NCBI RefSeq assembly: GCF_033958435.1
Contig: NC_134141.1
Coordinates: 98,063,001-98,127,000, forward strand
Reading direction: 5' to 3'
Source: Carettochelys insculpta
Taxonomy: Eukaryota; Chordata; Testudines; Carettochelyidae
Length of the DNA stretch: 64,000 nt
The notes under the pieces were generated by a model. That model did not search any database. It saw only the letters and a list, made by a program, of their open reading frames with translations, and was not told the DNA's origin. The translations under genes and the position numbers were made by a program. How positions within the stretch are numbered: the stretch's first letter is position 1; the number at the start of each line of letters is the position of its first letter. This document shows positions 59,779-64,000 of this stretch, in pieces.

Positions 59779-60214
59779 GGCTATGTCCACACTAGCCAAA
59801 AACTTCAAAATGGCCATGCAAATGACCTTTTCGAAGTTTACTAATGAAGTGCTGAAATACATATTCAGTGCCTCATTAGCATGCGGGCGGCTGTGGCACT
59901 TCGAAATTGACGCGGCTCGCCGTCATGCGGCTCATCCAGACGGGGCTCCTTTTTGAAAGGACCCCGCCTACTTCAAAATCCCCTTATTCCTATGAGCAGA
60001 TGGGAATATGGGGACTTCGAGGTAGGCGGGGTCCTTTCGAAAAGGAGCCCCATCTGGATGAGCTGCGTGGCAGCAAGCTGCGTCAATTTCGAAGTGCTGT
60101 GGCCGCCAGCATGCTAATGAGGCACTGAATATGTATTTCAGCACTTCATTAGTAAACTTCTAAATGCCCATTTGCATGGCCATTTCGAAGTTTTTGGCTA
60201 GTGTGGACATAGCC
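59779..60214. mobile_element. 436-bp palindromic Harbinger-type MITE
   Basis: Ends GGCTATGTCCACACTAGCC and GGCTAGTGTGGACATAGCC, exact CTG duplications (59776-59778, 60215-60217). The arms mirror each other over nearly the whole length around about 59995. Confidence 0.92.
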
Positions 60215-60501
60215 CTGGAGACACTTCCCATTTCTAGCTCCAAAGAGGCATCCATGGATGGAGCAAAAGCCCAGCATCTCCTGGAGTCTGCCTGGCACAT
60301 ACCCTGCCACCCAGTCAAGGCTTACAGGGGCTGATTTTGAACACATATATTTAAACTAGAAAATATGGAAAATTTATACTTTCTGCCTAGTGTTGGGGAG
60401 TAACTGAAATAAAATTTGGGGAATAAAATGAAGACTCCCCTTCCTTCATCTCATGGGATTCCAAAACTTTTCGGCATCAGAATACAGTTTTAGGTATCTC
60501 T

Positions 60502-61056
60502 ATCAAAACAAAAAAGCAGTCCAGTAACACTTTAAAGACTAACAAAAAGATTTATTAGGTGATGAGCTTTTGTGGGACAGACCCACTTCTTCAGACCAGA
60601 GCCCTACCAGAACAGACTCAATATTTAAGGCACAGAGAACCAAAAACAGTTATCAAGGTTGACCAATCAGAAAAATTGTAATCAAGGTGGGCAAATCAGA
60701 GAGCAGACAGGCGGTGGAGAGGGGGAAGTCAAGAGTCAGATGAAACAAATTATATAAAAGAGTCCATAATTTATTTTCTCTGACTCTTGACTTTCCCCCC
60801 CCACACTGCCCCTCAGCTCTTCTGATTTGCCCACCTTGATTAAAATTTTTCTGATCTGTCAACCTTGATAACTATTTTTGGTTCTCTGTGCCTTAAATAT
60901 TGAGTGTGTTCTGGCAGGGCTCTGGTCTGAAGAAGTGGGTCTGTCCCACAAAAGCTCATCACCCAATAAATCATTTTGTTAGTCTTTAAAGTGCTACTGG
61001 ACTGCTTTTTGTGTTTTGATAGAATATAGACTAACATGGCTATCTCTCTGTTACAA
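60502..61056. mobile_element. 555-bp palindromic PLE element
   Basis: Two arms of about 260 bases pair over almost the whole length around 60775. Flanked by imperfect 12-bp copies TTAGGTATCTCT (60490-60501) and TTAGATATCTGT (61057-61068). Both arms carry CTGAAGA, A, GTGGG-TCTGT-CCCAC, then AAAA where active hammerheads have GAAA. Confidence 0.88.
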
Positions 61057-61068
61057 TTAGATATCTGT

Positions 61069-64000
61069 GATATCAATCAAAGGGTGATTGAAACCAGGGG
61101 CAAGCAGTAGGACTTCGGTATCAAGCTACAGTTCCCAGAGTTCAAAAATAGATGTAGCTGAGTGTTAGGAAGAGACTGATCTGTTGACCTGGCTAATTTC
61201 TAATAGAAAATATATATAAAATGTTAGCAGAGCTGTACTTTAAATAAACAGCAAGACAGTGTGTCACGAAGGGATAGCTCTGAGTAAGGGATTGTGTGTA
61301 GTTGCCCATGGGAAACTAGGAAAGGCATTGTGCTTCGGTAGGGCATATTACTCCCTATAGCTCCTGCAGATCATGCCTATGTGCCATGTCAGAGGAAGAT
61401 CAGCAAGGGAGTACCGGGCTGCACTGGGGCTGCACCTGTAGAGTGAGGCTCAGTGTGAGGGAGGCTTCATGATCCCTCTGTCTACCCTTCTCCGCTACAT
61501 CAAGGCCAGCTGCTTGCTGATCCTTGTGTTTAAAATGATAGTAAAGTAACTAAAGAACAAAATCCTTCAGCCCTTACTCTTGTGTGTAGTACCATTAATA
61601 CCAAAGGGAATAAGTAAGTAAGGATGGCAGGGTCAGAAAATGTCGAATGTTTGTGCAACTCGTTATGTAACATTTAAAAGCGTTCAAAAATGCAGAGTCA
61701 CCTTTGAATTCAATGATATAGTAATTTAAAATATAGCTACTAAGTGCCACCTAGTGAAGGGGATCAAGCATGAAACATATTGGAGAAAATTATTCTGTTA
61801 TTTATTATTGTGGGGATTGCAGTGGTGCCTCTGAATGAGTCCAATGCTTCTGAAACATGTAAGAAGACTTGAGACCACATGCTCAGAAGGTGTCAATCAA
61901 CATAGCTCTATTGACTTCAATGGAATTATACTGATTGACATCAGCTAAGGATCTCCCTCTCTGGCCCTGCTCCAAAGAGCGCACAGTTCATCCAAAGACA
62001 AACTTCTGTTCATTTCTGTTCTGCATTTCAGTATAATTTCTAATAAGAAAAAAACATTATGGGCCTGATCCAAAGTCAAGTGAGTCTGCCCATTGAACAA
62101 AGTGAGCTCAAACCTTGAGAGATTATTGTTTTAGGAGAGAAGTAACATTGTAAGTATAGGCACATGCAGAGTTTTTCTCACTCTTATTTTAGTTACCAGC
62201 TGGAGAGCTGCCTTTTAAGTACAGAGGTATTACATTAGTCATTTCCCATCAGTTTTACACAAGCCTGCTTTGTTTTGCCTTTTTTAATCTCATCTCAATC
62301 TAGTACTTTCCAATCCTACTCTCTGGATAGCTTGAGTTAGCACAGTAAAAAAGAAAGAAGCTGAAATACTTCTTAAAACTCCAACATTTTTATTTCAGTC
62401 TGTTACTGCTACTTTCTAATTGATAATATTATCCAGTTTGCCACAGGGTTGCAAAGTGCTCGGTTTTAAATTGGAACACCTGGTTGAAAAGGGACGTTGG
62501 CAGCTGCAATCAGCACTGTTGATCAGGCTGATAAAAGTCCAGCTGGTACTGGGCTGGCAGGATCCCGACACACTCCACACAGCTCGCAGAAGCCATGACC
62601 TGTCCTGCTGACTCCTAGGCATAGGGGTGGCCCCTGGGGATCTGCACACTGCTCCATCATGATCATTGACTTTGTTGCAATTTCCATTAGTCAGGAACTG
62701 CAGATAATGAGAGCTGTGGGGGTGGTGCTTGTGAGTGGGGGAAAACAGAGCTGCCTGGCTGCACCTCTGTCTAGGAACCTTGGGGCAGGAAGAGGGATGA
62801 GGGTGTTTGATTTTGTGCCGTCAGAAAGCTGGCAACTCTAATTTGTCAGTTGGTGAAGAAAAGTGTCTTTTAAAACTTTGCATGCATCAAGAAAAAAATT
62901 TATGAATATATTTTTTGCAACAAACCTTTGCTCCAAATTCTAACTATAAAGAATAATACTTAGCATGTAAATAGTGTTTTTAATCTACAAAGTGCCTGCA
63001 AATAGAGCTGGATGAAATCTTTCAGCTGAAACTTTTTTGGAGTCTGAGGTGTCTTCAGGAAAGGCCATTGGGATGGGATGAATTTCTTGTATGGTCCATT
63101 GTGACAACTGAGTCTTTTATGGGCTATCAACCCAAAGCTGTTTAACCCAAACGTAATCTTATTTGGTGGGTCTTGCCCAGGAATACAGCAAATATGTAAG
63201 ATACCAGGACATATACATAATTTCAGACACAAAAGTCATGCATGTAAACATCATACTTATATTTAAAAAAATTATGACTTTTTCGTTGACACCTTGCATG
63301 ACATATAATGTACAAGAACCGTTGCAATTGTCTAACAATGGCAATATCATTGATATAAATGGTCATATTTCAAACATATGGCATCATACCACCCAGCACT
63401 TACAGAACACTTTTCACTGGCAAACCTCAAAGTGCTCCACAAAGGAGGGCAGTTTCTTTATCCTCATAATCAATTCTACCTGGCTGCTTACTGAAGAATT
63501 GTCCTTAAAGAGGGACTGAAGGACAAGCCTTAGGGACCTGATTCTGCCCCAGTTTAGTGCCCAGTCTTGCATCAGCAAAGCCAATGGGAGATTTAATATT
63601 GATTTCAATTGCTGCCAGAGTGGGCTCCTTTATCAATATTAATCTGGTGTATTTTCACTGGAATCAGTAGCATTAAAACAGCATCAAAGGAACCCAGTGT
63701 GAAAAGAGACTATGGGTGAAATTCTAGTTAAGATTTATTCAGAACATTACTTGTACTTTAAACAAGAAATAGGATGTGATGTGATGTTTGTGTTCAATAG
63801 CAGTTCATGAACAGCTGGAAATGTTACACATTTCATAAATGTTTGTCTGGCTTCCGTCAGCTGGAAAGTTCAGGGCAATGAGTTAATGTCGGGAATATCA
63901 AGTATTCCTACCATGCACCAGTGTTAAAAATTTAAAATATCTATATCTATTTATCTATACATACTCAGCAAGGTGTGAATTATACTGTTCTGTGCTAGTC
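61069..64000. other. AT-rich region with old MITE pieces
   Basis: Only short palindromic-MITE fragments (about 61895-61960, 62060-62110, 63533-63620) and a TATC-rich run near 63940 are recognisable. No gene. Confidence 0.5.

Noticed and set aside
1..64000. CRISPR arrays, bacterial operons, tRNA or rRNA genes
   Set aside because: The sequence is vertebrate nuclear DNA. The recurrent short motifs are transposon termini, not regularly spaced repeats, and no tRNA- or rRNA-like fold was recognised.

Overview
The window is nuclear DNA from a non-avian reptile, most likely a turtle. It has one compact, intron-split housekeeping gene, a short first coding exon of a second gene, two CpG-rich promoter regions, and otherwise intronic or intergenic DNA packed with transposable elements. 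The turtle assignment rests on the repeats: CR1 LINEs of several ages, Penelope-like element (PLE) tails, and many PIF/Harbinger-type MITEs whose ends read GGCTRTGTCTACACTA. It is an inference; the species cannot be named from the sequence.

Genes. PELO (pelota mRNA surveillance and ribosome rescue factor) lies on the minus strand. Its start codon is at 19174, the first coding exon is 18449-19174, the intron is 16755-18448, and the last coding exon is 16323-16754. The two exons encode 385 residues, the known vertebrate length. About 14.6 kb upstream of it, also on the minus strand, 33734-33797 looks like coding exon 1 of ITGA1 (integrin alpha-1): Kozak ATG, 21 codons, then a strong splice donor. 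That reproduces the arrangement known in mammals, where PELO is nested in intron 1 of ITGA1. On this reading 33.7 kb down to 1 is ITGA1 intron 1 with PELO inside it, and 34-64 kb is DNA upstream of the ITGA1 promoter. No ITGA1 exon 2 was recognised.

Repeats by region. 1-16 kb: Harbinger MITEs, a 683-bp Harbinger element (10976-11658), a decayed two-gene PIF/Harbinger relic (about 8396-10424), CR1 3' ends and an RT fragment holding a palindromic PLE insertion. 16-21 kb: PELO, its CpG island, then a Harbinger element with two PLE foldbacks beside it. 22-30 kb: a PLE C-terminus with its terminal hammerhead-like motif, two MITEs, a CR1 fragment, and a young CR1 with an uninterrupted 517-codon RT reading frame (27757-29404, minus). 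30-34 kb: GC-rich sequence, the ITGA1 exon and its promoter region. 38-54 kb: at least eight Harbinger-type MITEs, including two nested in a third (49213-50630), a PLE GIY-YIG fragment (minus), and a foldback MITE with a PLE tail inserted in it. 54-64 kb: more MITEs, two CR1 copies, a PLE foldback inserted in CR1 with a 9-bp duplication, and a 555-bp PLE palindrome.

The most interesting signal outside the genes is the PLE tail family. At least fourteen copies occur here. Several carry a hammerhead-ribozyme-like core (CTGANGA, stem II, GAAA, minimal stem III of GC-N4-GC, then TC). Several are head-to-head palindromes flanked by 9-12 bp target duplications.
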